Assembly (NCBI RefSeq): GCF_001467745.1
Contig: NZ_LNYG01000013.1
Location: 741,909-805,908 of the forward strand
Direction: 5' to 3'
Source: Legionella jamestowniensis
GTDB taxonomy: Bacteria > Pseudomonadota > Gammaproteobacteria > Legionellales > Legionellaceae
Length of the DNA: 64,000 nt
Shown here: piece by piece, positions 33,109-43,106 of the stretch
How the letters are laid out: the number at the start of each line of letters is the position of its first letter
Position numbering within the stretch: the first letter of the stretch is position 1
The notes under the pieces: model-generated
Databases searched by the model: none
What the model saw: the letters and a program-made list of their open reading frames with translations, nothing else
What the model was told of the DNA's origin: nothing
Program-made: the position numbers and the translations under genes

Positions 33109-34389
33109 TTATTCCTTCCTCAGCACACTATAAAAAAATCCATCTCCACCGTTTTCTTTAGGAAAAATTTGCCACCCAAAACCTGTATTGTATCCCCAAG
33201 GTTTACTCTCCGTCATTACGGTACAATCTGTTTGATCGGCTAAAAATTTTGCAATCTGTTGCTCATTTTCTTCCTTCATGATCGAGCAAGTAGCATAAAC
33301 TAATAAACCACCCGGAGAAAGCAAAGGCCATAAATGTTTTAATAAATTTAATTGTAATTGCACAATAGTTGCAATTTCTTCTTCTGTTCTTAACAATTTA
33401 ATATCAGGATGACGTCGAATAACACCGGTTGCTGAACAGGGGGCATCAAGAAGGATTCTGTCAAATGGCTTGCCATCCCACCAGGATGAGGGTTTTAGCG
33501 CATCTGCCTGAATGAGGGTAGCTTGTAATTGTAAACGTGTTAAATTTTCTTTTACACGCTGCAAGCGTTTTTCATCAACATCCAAAGCCACACAAGCATC
33601 CAAATGAGGTTCTATTTCCAAGATATGGCAAGTTTTACCACCGGGGGCACAACAGGCGTCGAGTACCCTTAACCCAGGCTTTAAAGATAGTAAAGATGCG
33701 GCCAACTGTGCCGACTCATCCTGGATGGAAACATCCCCCTCCATAAATCCAGGCAGAGTATAGACATCACAAGGGGTTTCCAGCCGTATCCCGTCCACCG
33801 AGTAATGATGTGGATAAGCTTCAATCCCCGCTTGTTGTAGCCGCTGCAAATAACGTTCTCTTATTGTATGGCGCGTATTAACCCGCAAGCTCATCGGGGG
33901 GTGGATATCATTGGCCAGTAAAATTTCTTGCCACTTTTGCGGCCAATCCTTTTGCAATCGCTGCAAGAACCAGCCTGGATGACCATACATAAAGCCATCA
34001 TCATTTTGTAAAAGGACTAATAAATGCTGTTGCTCACGACAAAATCGGCGTAACACAGCATTCACCAATCCTTTGGCCCAATTTTTTTTTAGTTGAGCTA
34101 ACAAATTAACTGTTTCTTTAACCACTGCATAATCAGGTTTCTGCATAAACTGTAACTGGTACAATCCCATGAGTAAAACAAGCCACACATCAATTGCTTT
34201 AGGTTGTTTGTCCAAAAGCTTGCCAGTCATGGCTTCTAAACGGAAATACTGCCGACAAACGCCAAAACAAAGTTCTTTAGTAAATGGACTTATGTCTTCT
34301 GTTGTTTGCAAGTAACGAGTAAGTGGTTTTTTTTCTTGCATTACCTTTGTTAAGATGTGTAGTGCCTGTAAGCGTTCATTTTTTTTCAT
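33109..34389 (-). CDS. rsmB: 16S rRNA m5C967 methyltransferase
   Basis: This 426-residue enzyme methylates C967 of 16S rRNA with S-adenosylmethionine. The N-terminal NusB-like RNA-binding domain covers about residues 1-140. The Rossmann methyltransferase part carries [16 protein letters not shown], the catalytic [10 protein letters not shown] and [13 protein letters not shown] cysteines. The start is set at 34389, where ATG overlaps the fmt stop (ATGA); an in-frame upstream ATG at 34479 would lie inside fmt. It is co-transcribed with def and fmt. Confidence 0.95.
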   Translation of the reverse strand: MKKNERLQALHILTKVMQEKKPLTRYLQTTEDISPFTKELCFGVCRQYFRLEAMTGKLLDKQPKAIDVWLVLLMGLYQLQFMQKPDYAVVKETVNLLAQLKKNWAKGLVNAVLRRFCREQQHLLVLLQNDDGFMYGHPGWFLQRLQKDWPQKWQEILLANDIHPPMSLRVNTRHTIRERYLQRLQQAGIEAYPHHYSVDGIRLETPCDVYTLPGFMEGDVSIQDESAQLAASLLSLKPGLRVLDACCAPGGKTCHILEIEPHLDACVALDVDEKRLQRVKENLTRLQLQATLIQADALKPSSWWDGKPFDRILLDAPCSATGVIRRHPDIKLLRTEEEIATIVQLQLNLLKHLWPLLSPGGLLVYATCSIMKEENEQQIAKFLADQTDCTVMTESKPWGYNTGFGWQIFPKENGGDGFFYSVLRKE

Positions 34390-35321
34390 TGTAAAACAAG
34401 ATTTACGTAAAGTTGGGGGCGGTTGGCATTTAACCAATCGGCAATTTTCATTACTTTTGAACCTGGAAATTGAATACATTCAACCATAATGGCATCTTTA
34501 GCAGTAGCAACTAACATGCCTTGCCTATCAAGCTTAAGAACCGTTCCGGGAACTGCTTGTCCCACATAGTCAACCACATGAGACCGATAAATACGTACTG
34601 TTTCCTTCCCTGTGCTTGTATAAGCTATGGGCCATGGGTTATAGGCTCTAATTTGATTATGAATTTCATAGGCTGTTTTAGACCAATTAATAAGGGCATC
34701 TTCTTTATGAATTTTACTGGCATAAGTTGCGTCTACACTATTTTGTACTTTGGGCTGGGCTTGTCCCTGTTCCAATGCATCCAGCGTCGATAACAAAGGC
34801 TCTACTGCCAGTTTTGCAAGTCTGTTATGCAGCGTTTCTGCTGTATCATCGGATAAAATGGGACAGCATGCTTGTGCGAGCATGTCGCCTGTATCCATAC
34901 CCACGTCCATTTGCATGATAGTTACACCTGTTTCAGTATCTCCGTGAAGTATGGCATGCTGTATAGGTGAAGCACCACGCCAGCGGGGCAACAAGGAAGC
35001 ATGCACATTGATACATCCAAATTTGGGGATGGTAAGCACGTTACGCGGCAAAATAAGACCATAGGCAATCACTACCATCACATCAGGTTTTAAGGTCGCC
35101 AGCATAGTCACTGTTTCCTCACTACGAAAGTTTAGGGGTTGATAGACTGGTATATGTTGTGATAATGCCCAATTTTTTACTGCTGAGGGTTGTAATTTAC
35201 GGCCCCGACCAGCTGGCCTGTCAGGTTGAGTATATACCGCTATTAACTCGTGAGATGACTTAAACAAGGCATCAAGACAAGGTAATGTAAATTCTGGGGT
35301 GCCAGCAAATACAATGTTCAA
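34386..35321 (-). CDS. fmt: Methionyl-tRNA formyltransferase
   Basis: This 311-residue enzyme adds a formyl group from 10-formyl-THF to Met-tRNAfMet for translation initiation. The catalytic loop shows [21 protein letters not shown], with Asn, His and, further on, Asp in [14 protein letters not shown]. The C-terminal RNA-binding domain begins around residue 205. It follows def by 38 bp and overlaps rsmB by 4 bp. The usual length and all main motifs are present. Confidence 0.97.
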   Translation of the reverse strand: MNIVFAGTPEFTLPCLDALFKSSHELIAVYTQPDRPAGRGRKLQPSAVKNWALSQHIPVYQPLNFRSEETVTMLATLKPDVMVVIAYGLILPRNVLTIPKFGCINVHASLLPRWRGASPIQHAILHGDTETGVTIMQMDVGMDTGDMLAQACCPILSDDTAETLHNRLAKLAVEPLLSTLDALEQGQAQPKVQNSVDATYASKIHKEDALINWSKTAYEIHNQIRAYNPWPIAYTSTGKETVRIYRSHVVDYVGQAVPGTVLKLDRQGMLVATAKDAIMVECIQFPGSKVMKIADWLNANRPQLYVNLVLQ

Positions 35322-35359
35322 TTTTACTCCTCGCTAAAACAATAAGGATTTAAGATCAG

Positions 35360-35869
35360 CTACTTACGAGCCTTATTACGTTTGTATTTATCGAGTTTTC
35401 TTCTCGCCATAGCGCGTTTCAGTGGGGAAAGTAAATCAACAAACAATTTGCCATTCAAATGATCAATTTCATGTTGGAAACACTCACATAGCAACCCTTC
35501 GGCGGTCATTTCAAACGGTTTACCCATGCGATCTTGGGCACGAATGGTTACTTTTCTAGCACGCACCACCGTATCATAAGCACCAGGCACTGATAAGCAA
35601 CCTTCCTGATATTCCATTTCACCCTCAGAGGCTATAATTTCAGGGTTTGCCAAAACTAACTGATTTGTTTTATCTCCAATTACGTCGACCACCGACAGAC
35701 GCAAACTAACACCTATTTGTGGCGCAGCAAGACCAACACCATTCGCGTTATACATCGTCTCGAACATGTCTTCAATTAGAGTTTGTAAATTTTCATCAAA
35801 CTGTGTAACAGGCTTTGCAACAAGCCTTAATCGCTCATCGGGTAAATAAAGAATTTTACGTATAGCCAT
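35360..35869 (-). CDS. def: Peptide deformylase
   Basis: This 169-residue metalloenzyme removes the N-formyl group from nascent proteins. The three signature motifs are GVGLAAPQIG (44-53), EGCLS with C91, and QHEIDH with H133, E134 and H137. It is the first gene of the def-fmt-rsmB operon and is divergent from dprA. Confidence 0.97.
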   Translation of the reverse strand: MAIRKILYLPDERLRLVAKPVTQFDENLQTLIEDMFETMYNANGVGLAAPQIGVSLRLSVVDVIGDKTNQLVLANPEIIASEGEMEYQEGCLSVPGAYDTVVRARKVTIRAQDRMGKPFEMTAEGLLCECFQHEIDHLNGKLFVDLLSPLKRAMARRKLDKYKRNKARK

Positions 35870-35998
35870 AACTATCTATTTAATACAAATAATGCGTGAT
35901 ATTATCTCCTACACCTCGTATTGCTGCAAGATGCCATATTCAGGATCTCATAGGCTATTCCTACATACCTCTTGCAGTTAAATTGGATTGTTAGCTTT

Positions 35999-37072
35999 AT
36001 GGAAAATAAGTCATATCTACTCGCTCTAAATAAAATACCATCCATAGGTCCCCGTACCATTGCGAAATTATTACAAAAGTGGCCAAATCTAGAAGAATTA
36101 TTTTGCTTGACCCAGCAACAAATGGAACAGGCAGGCCTTTCCCCTCGCATGGCTCAATCCATTAAATCTTTTAATTTTAAAGAAATTGAAGCAGATTTGC
36201 ATTGGTCAGAAAAAAACCATCATTATTTAATTTCGATTGAAGAAGCCCATTATCCTGCCTTGCTTAAAGAAATTGCTGATCCTCCCATGATTATTTATGC
36301 CCGAGGTGATCTGGCATGCTTTAAACAACCTGCCATTGCTATAGTAGGCAGTCGAAAACCTTCTGTTACTGGCTGCGAAACAGCTCACCGCTTTGCAATG
36401 GAATTGGCAACTTATCCATTAACCATTGTTAGTGGCTTGGCTTTAGGTATTGATGCCCAAGCCCATGAAGGTTGCCTGCAAGCAAAGGGTAAAACCGTGG
36501 CGGTTTTGGGAACAGGTATTGATTGTCTTTATCCACGGCAACATCAACTATTAGCAGAAAAAATTGCCCATACAGGCCTGTTATTAAGTGAGTTTCCCTT
36601 AAAAACTCCACCAATAGCTGGACATTTTCCACGCAGAAATCGTATAATAAGCGGTTTATCCTTAGCCACTTTGGTAGTTGAGGCGGCAGTCCAGAGTGGT
36701 TCGCTCATTACCGCTCGATTCGCTCTAGAGCAAAATCGGGATGTATTGGCTGTCCCGGGCTCTATTCTGAACCCGCAAGCCAGAGGTTGTCATTATCTTT
36801 TGCAACAAGGAGCAAAATTAGTGACATCAATACAGGATATTTTGGAGGAGTTAAATCTGGATAGTAAGCAAGTCAACCAAACTAACGCAACACTATCCCT
36901 TGCCACGGATAACAAAAACCTAGTAAAGTGCATTGGCTTTGAAATTACAACCGTAGATCAAATCATGGCACGAAGCGGGTTAGGTATTGAAGAGGTAGTC
37001 AGTTCCCTGGCTACATTAGAATTAAAGGGGCTTGTGAAAGCAATTCCCGGTGGCTACATGAGGTGTGCGTAA
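35999..37072 (+). CDS. dprA: DNA-processing protein DprA
   Basis: This 357-residue protein loads RecA on incoming single-stranded DNA in natural transformation. The Rossmann-like core has YARGDLACF, IAIVGSRKPSVTGCETA, IVSGLALGIDAQAHEG, VAVLGTGIDCLYPRQH and GSLITARFALEQNRDVLAVPGS. A C-terminal winged-helix-like domain (residues 290-357) follows. The ATG at 35999 is preferred over the in-frame TTG at 35972, as it matches the usual LALNKIPSIGP start, although no strong ribosome site precedes either. The stop overlaps the smg ATG by 1 nt. Confidence 0.95.
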   Translation: MENKSYLLALNKIPSIGPRTIAKLLQKWPNLEELFCLTQQQMEQAGLSPRMAQSIKSFNFKEIEADLHWSEKNHHYLISIEEAHYPALLKEIADPPMIIYARGDLACFKQPAIAIVGSRKPSVTGCETAHRFAMELATYPLTIVSGLALGIDAQAHEGCLQAKGKTVAVLGTGIDCLYPRQHQLLAEKIAHTGLLLSEFPLKTPPIAGHFPRRNRIISGLSLATLVVEAAVQSGSLITARFALEQNRDVLAVPGSILNPQARGCHYLLQQGAKLVTSIQDILEELNLDSKQVNQTNATLSLATDNKNLVKCIGFEITTVDQIMARSGLGIEEVVSSLATLELKGLVKAIPGGYMRCA

Positions 37073-37503
37073 TGAAAGATAGCTTGTTTGAAATGTTAAT
37101 GAATTTTTTTGAAAAAAGCCTGGCACAATTAAAAGAAAGCCAAACAGTAGGTGTGAACACTGACGATGACGAGTCTCTCGACAACTCAAGTTTGGAAAGT
37201 CGTACCCTGTATCTTAAAGATGCAAAAAACAAATCCATGCGTATTTTTATTGAAGATGAGCAACGAAAATTTACCAAAGCAAGTTATCAGTTCCTAACAC
37301 GGCTTATTCTTTGGGGTATCATTGCCCAGGATACAATGGAAATAATTATTAATCAGCTTTTATTTTCCGAATCCCGTTTTGTAACGTTACAGGAAACAAA
37401 ATGGACAATTCGCAACACTTTGGCCGATAACCTTGATGCTAATCAACTTGCTTTTCTTGATCTTGTGCTATACCAAAAAGAAGACAAACTAGCCTTACAT
37501 TAA
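37072..37503 (+). CDS. smg: Smg/DUF494 family protein
   Basis: This 143-residue protein of the Smg (DUF494) family is found between dprA and topA in many gammaproteobacteria. The N-terminus MKDSLFEMLMNFFEKS and the C-terminal LDLVLYQKEDK match the family. Its role is not established. ATG 37072 overlaps the dprA stop (TAATG), and the in-frame GTG at 37063 is less likely. Confidence 0.9.
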   Translation: MKDSLFEMLMNFFEKSLAQLKESQTVGVNTDDDESLDNSSLESRTLYLKDAKNKSMRIFIEDEQRKFTKASYQFLTRLILWGIIAQDTMEIIINQLLFSESRFVTLQETKWTIRNTLADNLDANQLAFLDLVLYQKEDKLALH

Positions 37504-37534
37504 TTTTTATTACACAAGGAAAGGTTAATTTTTT

Positions 37535-39814
37535 ATGAGCAAACACTTGGTTATCGTGGAATCACCCGCGAAAGCTAAAACCATACAAAAATATTTAGGC
37601 AAAGATTATGACGTTTTGGCCTCTTATGGCCATGTGCGAGATTTGGCTCCACGCAAGGGTTCAGTGAATCCTGACCAACATTTTGCCATGAATTACAAAC
37701 CCATTGAAAAAAATTTGCGGCACATAGAATCCATTGCTAAAGCGCTAAAAAAATCTGATTCTCTCTTGCTCGCCACTGACCCTGATCGCGAAGGCGAGGC
37801 CATTTCCTGGCATGTGTATGAATTAATGAAAGAACGAAATTTATTAGACAATAAAGACGTTCATCGTATTTTTTTTAATGAAATTACAAAATCAGCCATT
37901 CAGGAGGCCATCAATAACCCGCGCTCCATTTCCATGGATTTGGTCAATGCTCAACAGGCACGGCGCGCACTTGATTATCTCGTAGGTTTTAACTTATCGC
38001 CCTTGTTATGGAAGAAAATTCGCCGAGGCTTATCCGCCGGGCGTGTACAAAGCCCAGCTTTAAGACTGATTGTCGAGCGCGAAGAAGAAATAGAACGGTT
38101 CGTAGCCCAGGAATACTGGCGTATTATCGCACTGTGCGAACATAGCAGTAGCGCATTTGAAGCAAGGCTTACACATTTCGCCCAAGAAAAACTGCAACAA
38201 TTTACCATAAATGAGTCAACAAGAGCCCATCAAATCAGAGATAGCCTGCTTCAGCAAGCCCAGGGTGCTCTACTGGTTGACAATATTGAGAAGAAACAGC
38301 GCAAACGTAAACCAGCCTCTCCTTTTATCACGTCCACCCTACAACAGGAAGCAGCCCGAAAACTTGGTTTTACTGCTCGCAAAACAATGATGATAGCCCA
38401 GCAGCTGTATGAGGGAATTGATATCGGTACAGGCACAACGGGTTTAATTAGCTACATGCGTACTGACTCCGTTAACTTAGCCAATGAAGCCATTGACGAA
38501 ATCCGCAGCTTTATCCATGAGCGTTATGGCAAAGACAATTATCCGAGTAGCCCTCGCCTGTATAAAACAAAATCTAAAAACGCGCAGGAAGCCCATGAGG
38601 CCATTCGTCCTACGTCAGTTAGGCGTACCCCGGAAATGGTCCAACAAGCATTAACCACCGACCAGCTTAAGCTATATAGTTTAGTCTGGAAACGTACGAT
38701 TGCATGTCAAATGTCAGATGCCATCATTGATACTGTCGCTGTCGATTTAGTTTGTGGCCAAGGCAATATTTTTCGTGCCACAGGCTCTACAATCATTTTT
38801 CCAGGTTTTTTATCCGTTTATGAAGAAGGACGCGATGACGTTCAGGATGATGAACAAAATGCCCTGTTGCCTTCATTAAAAGTGGGTGACAAAATTAGTC
38901 TGAAAGATATTGTTGCAAATCAACATTTCACTGAACCACCTCCTCGTTATTCAGAGGCTTCCCTGGTTAAGGCTTTGGAAGAATACGATATTGGTCGCCC
39001 TTCAACCTACGCCACGATTATCCACACGCTACAACAACGTGAATATGTCATAGTCGACAAAAAACGCTTTGTACCTACTGACGTAGGTCGCATAGTAAAT
39101 CGTTTTTTAACAGGTCATTTTACTCGTTATGTTGACTATAAGTTTACCGCTGAGCTGGAAGATACCCTGGATGCTATATCACGCGGTGAACGGGAATGGG
39201 TCCCTGTTTTGGAAGAGTTTTGGAAACCTTTTATCAGTCAAATTGAAAATACAGACACTCAAGTTCAACGCAAAGACATTACCACTGAAACGCTTGAAGA
39301 AGCCTGTCCTAAATGTGGGAAGCCTTTAGCCATTCGTCTTGGAAAACGAGGCCGGTTTATCGGTTGTACTGGCTATCCTGAATGTGATTATACTCAGGAT
39401 TTAAATACACAAGAGAGTGAAAAACCTGAAGCAGATGTGGTAGAAGGTCGTGTTTGTCCGGAGTGTGCAAACCCTCTGCATATTAAAACAGGTCGTTATG
39501 GTCGCTTTATCGGCTGTAGTAATTATCCACAATGCAAGTACATAGAGCCTATTGAAAAACCCGCTGACACAGGGGTGGAATGTCCTAAGTGCCACAGCGC
39601 CACCATACTGAAACGCAAATCCCGTAAAGGTAAAATATTTTATTCTTGTGGCGCTTATCCTAAATGTGACTATGCGCTTTGGAATGAACCTATCGACAAA
39701 CCATGCCCCAAATGCGCCTGGCCTTTATTAACTGTTAAGGAAACCAAACGTTCTGGCCGACAAATTATTTGCCCACATGAAGGATGTGGTTATACTGCAA
39801 GCGAGGAAGGGTAG
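37535..39814 (+). CDS. topA: DNA topoisomerase I
   Basis: This 759-residue type IA topoisomerase relaxes negative supercoils. The TOPRIM domain opens at HLVIVESPAKAKTI and has TDPDREGEA (81-89). The active Tyr is Y307 in SYMRTDSVN. Four C-terminal zinc ribbons follow from about residue 590 (CPKCGKP, CPECANP, CPKCHSA and CPKCAWP, each with a later cysteine pair). The sequence reads full length. It is the last gene of dprA-smg-topA, 31 bp after smg. Confidence 0.97.
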   Translation: MSKHLVIVESPAKAKTIQKYLGKDYDVLASYGHVRDLAPRKGSVNPDQHFAMNYKPIEKNLRHIESIAKALKKSDSLLLATDPDREGEAISWHVYELMKERNLLDNKDVHRIFFNEITKSAIQEAINNPRSISMDLVNAQQARRALDYLVGFNLSPLLWKKIRRGLSAGRVQSPALRLIVEREEEIERFVAQEYWRIIALCEHSSSAFEARLTHFAQEKLQQFTINESTRAHQIRDSLLQQAQGALLVDNIEKKQRKRKPASPFITSTLQQEAARKLGFTARKTMMIAQQLYEGIDIGTGTTGLISYMRTDSVNLANEAIDEIRSFIHERYGKDNYPSSPRLYKTKSKNAQEAHEAIRPTSVRRTPEMVQQALTTDQLKLYSLVWKRTIACQMSDAIIDTVAVDLVCGQGNIFRATGSTIIFPGFLSVYEEGRDDVQDDEQNALLPSLKVGDKISLKDIVANQHFTEPPPRYSEASLVKALEEYDIGRPSTYATIIHTLQQREYVIVDKKRFVPTDVGRIVNRFLTGHFTRYVDYKFTAELEDTLDAISRGEREWVPVLEEFWKPFISQIENTDTQVQRKDITTETLEEACPKCGKPLAIRLGKRGRFIGCTGYPECDYTQDLNTQESEKPEADVVEGRVCPECANPLHIKTGRYGRFIGCSNYPQCKYIEPIEKPADTGVECPKCHSATILKRKSRKGKIFYSCGAYPKCDYALWNEPIDKPCPKCAWPLLTVKETKRSGRQIICPHEGCGYTASEEG

Positions 39815-39882
39815 CTTTCTCGCAAAGCAAGTAGTTTATAAAAACTTCGAGAATTGATAACTTTAATCAATCCTAAGCACCT

Positions 39883-40944
39883 CTACATATTGGGTTCATA
39901 TTGCTCGCTTAATACTTCACTCTCTAACTGACTATCCTTAGGGAAAAAAGAATAAGCGGGATAACTCGCTTGAGAATAAATGATATCCGTGCTTTCCTCA
40001 TCGCTTTCTGAGTCATCCTGGTGGTAACGATTCATTTCTTGTACAAAGATTGATGAAGAAGCCAAACTGAAGTCTTGTTCTAGTTCGTCAGTCATTAACT
40101 GTTGCCACTGTTGGTGTCTATTTTTTAATAATTGTATTAACGCATTAACGGAAAATTGTTCGGGAGCAATTTTTGAGAATTCTTCAGTTATAGAATTAAT
40201 CACTTCTGGATCCTGGTTAAACTTTATAAGTTTAGTCATCATTACTTTTTGATGGGTGTAATAATCGGAGGTAACCACTTCCCTTATAATGGATTCAAAA
40301 ACATCAAAAGAAGTAGCACCGACTAAACGAATCATTGATTTTTTTTCATTCTGAAAATTTTTTGAGGCAACATAATCACGAGGAAGGTTATCTTCACTTA
40401 CACCAAAGAAATGTTCTTCTACAATATAAGGAATTCTTTTTAGAGCCAGTAATAAATCAGGAGACTCCATCATTTTAAAATCCAAAGCTTCTGCCATGTC
40501 TAATCCGAACGACAATTTATCGTGTTCGTTAGTGGAAGTACCATAATTTCCAGAGTGGGTATCCGATTGACATAAAAAATACCAAATAACCCACACGCTG
40601 GCTAACCCATAAAATTTTTCGTATTCATCTGAATTTTTAAACTGGGGGCATCCTGTAACAAAGTTTCTTATTTTTCGGCTGGCAATATAAAATTCATCCT
40701 TTTCCTTAACGATTTCCATTTCAGGGCCATAACCCATGAGCCGTTTGAATATTTTTGCACAAGCTAACTCGATTTGAGCTGCATATTCACTTCTTCGATA
40801 CAAAAGATAATATTCGTTTTCGAAATTTTTGGCTTTTTCACATAAAAAATTGGGAGTGGCAGTGTAGCCGTAATTTAAACCTTCCTCTTTATTTCCAAAA
40901 ACAAGGTTAATATTAGAGAAATCTGCAAATGTTTTATAAGTCAT
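39883..40944 (-). CDS. Possible atypical kinase effector (353 aa)
   Basis: The family is not firmly recognised. Residues 128-133 read DTHSGN, a DxHxxN loop like the catalytic loop of PI3/4-kinase- and HipA-type kinases, and D149 in SFGLDMAEALDF fits the metal-binding Asp after it. The C-terminal third is acidic and polar (QDDSESDEESTD), with a tail typical of secreted effectors. Its place just after topA and before maf recalls the L. pneumophila locus of lpg2603, an atypical kinase effector; I infer possible homology from memory of that locus, not from alignment. No signal peptide or membrane helix. Monocistronic. Confidence 0.5.
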   Translation of the reverse strand: MTYKTFADFSNINLVFGNKEEGLNYGYTATPNFLCEKAKNFENEYYLLYRRSEYAAQIELACAKIFKRLMGYGPEMEIVKEKDEFYIASRKIRNFVTGCPQFKNSDEYEKFYGLASVWVIWYFLCQSDTHSGNYGTSTNEHDKLSFGLDMAEALDFKMMESPDLLLALKRIPYIVEEHFFGVSEDNLPRDYVASKNFQNEKKSMIRLVGATSFDVFESIIREVVTSDYYTHQKVMMTKLIKFNQDPEVINSITEEFSKIAPEQFSVNALIQLLKNRHQQWQQLMTDELEQDFSLASSSIFVQEMNRYHQDDSESDEESTDIIYSQASYPAYSFFPKDSQLESEVLSEQYEPNM

Positions 40945-41074
40945 GATATAGACAAAATGTTCTTAATTGTCGCAATAATACCAGAAAAAAACAAAATATT
41001 CATTAGTATGGCAATATGCTTTATATTGAAGTGAGTGATAGGTTTATAGTGCAGAGAGAAGAAAATTTTTTAAA

Positions 41075-41662
41075 TCACTGCATTGAGGCAGGAATTTTTT
41101 TTAAAATCTCTTCAATCGGCAAACCCATCACATTGTAATAAGATCCATCTATTTCTTTAACAAAGGAATGTCGTACTTGTTGAATACCATACCCACCGGC
41201 CTTATCAAAAGGATCGCCTGACTCGATGTAGTCTTGGATTTGTTGTTTTGTTAATGGGTGAAACGTAACCCTAGTGACTGCATAATTTATTGACCATCGT
41301 TGTTCTGGTAAAAAAACCAGTGCATACCCCGTATAAACTTCATGCGTATTGCCGCTTAGCATGCCAAGCATTCTATAGGCATCTTCCTTGTTGCGAGGTT
41401 TTTCTAGAATATGATGTTGGTAGACCACAGTAGTATCTGCTGCCAGAATTAAATCGGTAGCACCTGCTCCAATCTGGGGTAAGACAGCTTGTGCTTTTTC
41501 TCGGGCAAGTCTTGTGACATAGGCTTCAGGCTCCTCGCCGTTTTGTTGAATTTCCTCAATATTGGCGGGTATGACTTTGGCAGTTAATCCATGCTCTTGT
41601 AATATTTGCAGGCGTCTTGGTGATGCACTGGCGAGAACCATTTTTATAGGGTTGGATTTCAT
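41075..41662 (-). CDS. maf: Maf nucleotide pyrophosphatase
   Basis: This 195-residue house-cleaning pyrophosphatase hydrolyses non-canonical or modified NTPs (dTTP, UTP or m7GTP types). The family signature VLASASPRRLQIL is at the N-terminus, and DLILAADTTVVYQ and GGYGIQQ follow. The L-x-K and DxGGYGIQ-like segments fit the YhdE/YceF group. It is isolated, with its own promoter region upstream. Confidence 0.93.
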   Translation of the reverse strand: MKSNPIKMVLASASPRRLQILQEHGLTAKVIPANIEEIQQNGEEPEAYVTRLAREKAQAVLPQIGAGATDLILAADTTVVYQHHILEKPRNKEDAYRMLGMLSGNTHEVYTGYALVFLPEQRWSINYAVTRVTFHPLTKQQIQDYIESGDPFDKAGGYGIQQVRHSFVKEIDGSYYNVMGLPIEEILKKIPASMQ

Positions 41663-41799
41663 AATTATCGTTTGATCAAAAAATAATTTGACCCTTAAAC
41701 ATGTATTTAAGCTTTTTAATAAGCGATTATAACTTTATTATTTTATATGAACTACTTTTTTATTAGACTTGATAATACAGGAAAATTTAAAAGAAAATT

Positions 41800-41988
41800 A
41801 TGAAGAGCATTAGCATATTTCTAATGACGATATTGGTTCAATCTATTATTTTGGCAATTGTTTTTATTGGTTTTTTGCTTGACCCATTACTAGGGTTATG
41901 GGTTGTGGGAATATATTTTTTTGGGGCAGGTACATTTTTAATGTACCAATTTATTAAAAATTTAAATTTAAAAAATTGTTCTTTTTAA
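41800..41988 (+). CDS. Small membrane protein (62 aa)
   Basis: The product has two hydrophobic segments (about 5-27 and 30-50), with ILVQSIILAIVFIGFLLDPLLG between. A weak ribosome site AAGAAAA precedes ATG 41800. No family is recognised. It could be a small inner-membrane protein or, less likely, a spurious AT-rich ORF. Confidence 0.4.
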   Translation: MKSISIFLMTILVQSIILAIVFIGFLLDPLLGLWVVGIYFFGAGTFLMYQFIKNLNLKNCSF

Positions 41989-42104
41989 GGCATGTTACAA
42001 TTCCTTCTCACGAGCGACTTGTTATGCCTTGTTCGACCTGGCCACAGATTTATCTCCATCGCCAACCTACCGTGCTTATGCACGGTATCCAGCGAATCGG
42101 TTAA

Positions 42105-42965
42105 TTATTTCAACAGTAACCAACATTCGGTCAACAGTTCTGTTTCAGCAACTTCATGATCAAAATTGTAATAACAGAATACGCAAGGCAAATCACCCAG
42201 CTCTTCATTTGAGTTGGGTAACCAATCACGATACAAACCATAAACCGTATCAGCAATGGTGTCACGCGTTCCTTTATGTACGGCTACTGCATAGCGACCT
42301 GCGAGTAAACGCTTTTCGATGACCTCTCCTTCCAATTTTATCTGTTCCGGGACAGTAATGCAGAGGTCAAGACGAAACTCCGAGGGAGGCGTTGTTTTTG
42401 GATCATCATAGGCAAAGGCAAACGCCTCTCCGGCTTTAGGCTTTAAGTTCATCGCTTGGGATTTTGCCCAGTTAACCAGCCGATTAACACTTTCTCCTAC
42501 TTTTTGTGGAACACCACGATGCTCCAAAACAGCCAAACGCCTTTCTTTCATTGTTTTAATAACTACATTCATTGTGAGATTACCTTGTTGAGGCAAACGA
42601 TAAGGGGGTTTTTCCCAAACTTGCCAACTTGATTGCAATCTAAATTCAGTTGGCGTCATACCACTGCTTTGTTTAAAAGCACGTGTAAAGGATTCATGGG
42701 ATTCAAACCCCGCATTGATTGCGATTTCAATAATGGGTTTATTCTTATCAACAATTAATTGATGCGCAGCCCGTTTTAGGCGAATCCACCGAATGTATTG
42801 CTGTAAAGATACACCTGTATAAGCTGTAAATATTCGATGAAAATGATATTTAGAAAAGCAAGCTATCTCACTTAATTGGGCTAGGGTGAGTTTATCATCC
42901 AGATGTTTACCAACATACTCAATGACTTTTTCTAATTGACATTCATAGTTCATGCTATCATCCAC
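42105..42965 (-). CDS. AraC-type regulator with GyrI-like ligand domain
   Basis: This 286-residue regulator combines an N-terminal AraC/XylS DNA-binding domain (two helix-turn-helix motifs, with ACFSKYHFHRIFTAYTG and the AINAGFESHESFTRAFKQSSGMTP signature) and a C-terminal GyrI-like (SOUL/Rob) effector domain (from about 120, with RLAVLEHRGVPQKVG). Rob/SoxS-like members bind small ligands in the C-domain and control efflux or stress genes. A start at ATG 42953 (four codons in) is also possible. Its target is unknown. Confidence 0.88.
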   Translation of the reverse strand: MDDSMNYECQLEKVIEYVGKHLDDKLTLAQLSEIACFSKYHFHRIFTAYTGVSLQQYIRWIRLKRAAHQLIVDKNKPIIEIAINAGFESHESFTRAFKQSSGMTPTEFRLQSSWQVWEKPPYRLPQQGNLTMNVVIKTMKERRLAVLEHRGVPQKVGESVNRLVNWAKSQAMNLKPKAGEAFAFAYDDPKTTPPSEFRLDLCITVPEQIKLEGEVIEKRLLAGRYAVAVHKGTRDTIADTVYGLYRDWLPNSNEELGDLPCVFCYYNFDHEVAETELLTECWLLLK

Positions 42966-43106
42966 ACATCGTTATTTACATTCACAATGTTAATTCATTA
43001 GAAAAGCAGTCATTTGACTATTATTGCTAATTTAAAAATTTTCTTGCTCGATGAAGAATCCTCTAGGGATACAGTATAAATGTCATTTTTCCTATTGATC
43101 CCTTGT

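Noticed and set aside
41989-42028. Imperfect inverted repeat GGCATGTTACAA/TTGTTATGCC resembling an attC site
   Set aside because: The core sites do not match the RYYYAAC/GTTRRRY consensus and no integron integrase is nearby.
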